A stretch of DNA of 64,000 nt from CAVPLM01 sp963713545. GTDB taxonomy: Bacteria > Actinomycetota > Thermoleophilia > RBG-16-64-13. The position numbers and the translations under genes were made by a program. The first letter of the stretch is position 1. Each line of letters begins with the position of its first letter. The notes beneath the pieces are model-generated. The model saw nothing but the letters and a program-made list of their open reading frames with translations. It did not search any database and was not told the origin of the DNA. Positions 63,643 through 64,000 of this stretch are shown here, in pieces. The stretch is from the NCBI GenBank assembly GCA_963713545.1, contig CAVQME010000001.1, positions 372,001-436,000 of the forward strand. Direction: 5' to 3'.

Positions 63643-64000
63643 TGCCTCCCCCTTTCATGCGCTTTTCCCTGTGCCTCCTGCCGATTCGCCCGTGGTCCCC
63701 ACTCGATGAGCGAATTCGTGCAGGAACAGCAATGTATTACAGAGAACTCTCTTTGTCAAGCTTGAAACACAGTAAAAGCAAACTCATAGCAGCTGCGCCG
63801 TCATGGAAGAAACATTATTGCAACTTCCTGACCGCCAACGAAACAGATTGACCATTTTGGCCTCCTGCTTGTGGAGAGGTCAACGCGGATGTGTCGGGAC
63901 CGCTTAGGCGGGGCGAGCCAGCTGGTCAGGGTGGCGTCGGGGGAGCTTCATTGACGAGAGACAAGCACTAGACCGAGCCGGGTCGAGCTTGGAAAGCCAA
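63643..64000. other. Intergenic end of window
   Basis: No gene is supported in these 358 nt. The part 63720-63860 is AT-richer and should carry the promoter of the third solute-binding gene. An inverted pair TTGACC (63848-63853) and GGTCAA (63878-63883) is seen but may be chance. Confidence 0.5.

Noticed and set aside
63848..63883. Inverted repeat TTGACC ... GGTCAA
   Set aside because: Six-base arms 24 nt apart occur by chance; there is no divergent gene in view to support an operator.
1..64000. tRNA, rRNA or riboswitch genes, including a cobalamin riboswitch near the corrinoid genes
   Set aside because: No cloverleaf, rRNA core or B12-box-like sequence was recognised by eye; a covariance-model search would be needed to exclude them.

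Overview
The window is high-GC DNA (my rough estimate is about 65% in most genes), densely coded, with many ATGA/TGATG/GTGTGA start-stop overlaps. Its substrate-binding proteins are Tat-exported lipoproteins with Thr/Ala-rich linkers after the lipobox cysteine. Together with the enzyme content (molybdopterin transhydroxylase-like enzymes, xanthine-dehydrogenase-family hydroxylases, enoate-reductase-type flavoproteins, corrinoid proteins, ETF/ETF-quinone oxidoreductase, ADP-forming acyl-CoA synthetase) this suggests an anaerobic or facultative actinobacterium that degrades aromatic or heterocyclic compounds. The phylum assignment is an inference. No rRNA, tRNA, IS element or CRISPR array was seen.

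Layout. 1-13 kb: three copies of a pyrogallol/phloroglucinol-transhydroxylase-like two-subunit Mo enzyme. Two are in tandem on + (the first is cut by the window edge) and one is on -, followed by an acyl-CoA dehydrogenase homologue; an enoate-reductase-like flavoprotein lies between the copies. 13-23.5 kb, - strand: a xanthine-dehydrogenase-type hydroxylase (2Fe-2S, Mo and FAD subunits, the FAD subunit carrying a nested GltD-like NAD(P)H module), a MoaD/ThiS-like sulfur carrier and a GlcDEF-type flavin/Fe-S dehydrogenase. 23.5-29.3 kb, +: LysR regulator, cupin, etfBA, ETF-quinone oxidoreductase and a CMD-family protein. 29.3-33.4 kb: NTF2-like protein, MBL hydrolase, ADP-forming acyl-CoA synthetase and VapBC. 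33.8-38.6 kb, -: a branched-chain-amino-acid-type (Liv) ABC transporter, broken in every gene. 38.8-42.6 kb: a UroD-family/corrinoid methyltransferase pair, a GntR regulator and a second corrinoid protein. 42.7-57 kb, -: IclR regulator, TatD-like hydrolase, two RidA-like proteins, a second xanthine-dehydrogenase-type enzyme, a solute-binding lipoprotein, two unusual MBL-fold proteins and HyuA/HyuB. 57-64 kb: SDR, second enoate-reductase-like enzyme, VOC protein, cyclase-family amidohydrolase and a third solute-binding lipoprotein.

How the genes could work together (inference): solute-binding proteins import aromatic or N-heterocyclic acids. Corrinoid methyltransferases could remove O-methyl groups, and Mo hydroxylases and transhydroxylases could rearrange ring hydroxyls. 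Enoate reductases and the SDR could reduce the ring, HyuAB/cyclase/MBL/TatD proteins could open rings, and the acyl-CoA dehydrogenase with ETF/ETF-QO could return electrons to quinone. A 38-bp sequence shared by the LysR promoter and the region upstream of the acyl-CoA dehydrogenase/transhydroxylase genes suggests one regulator ties the two loci together.

Caveat: about 15 genes are interrupted by single-base frame changes while conserved motifs continue in the new frame. This is so widespread, and also hits the VapBC and Liv genes, that uncorrected sequencing or assembly indels are more likely than genuine pseudogenes. Such genes are reported at full span.
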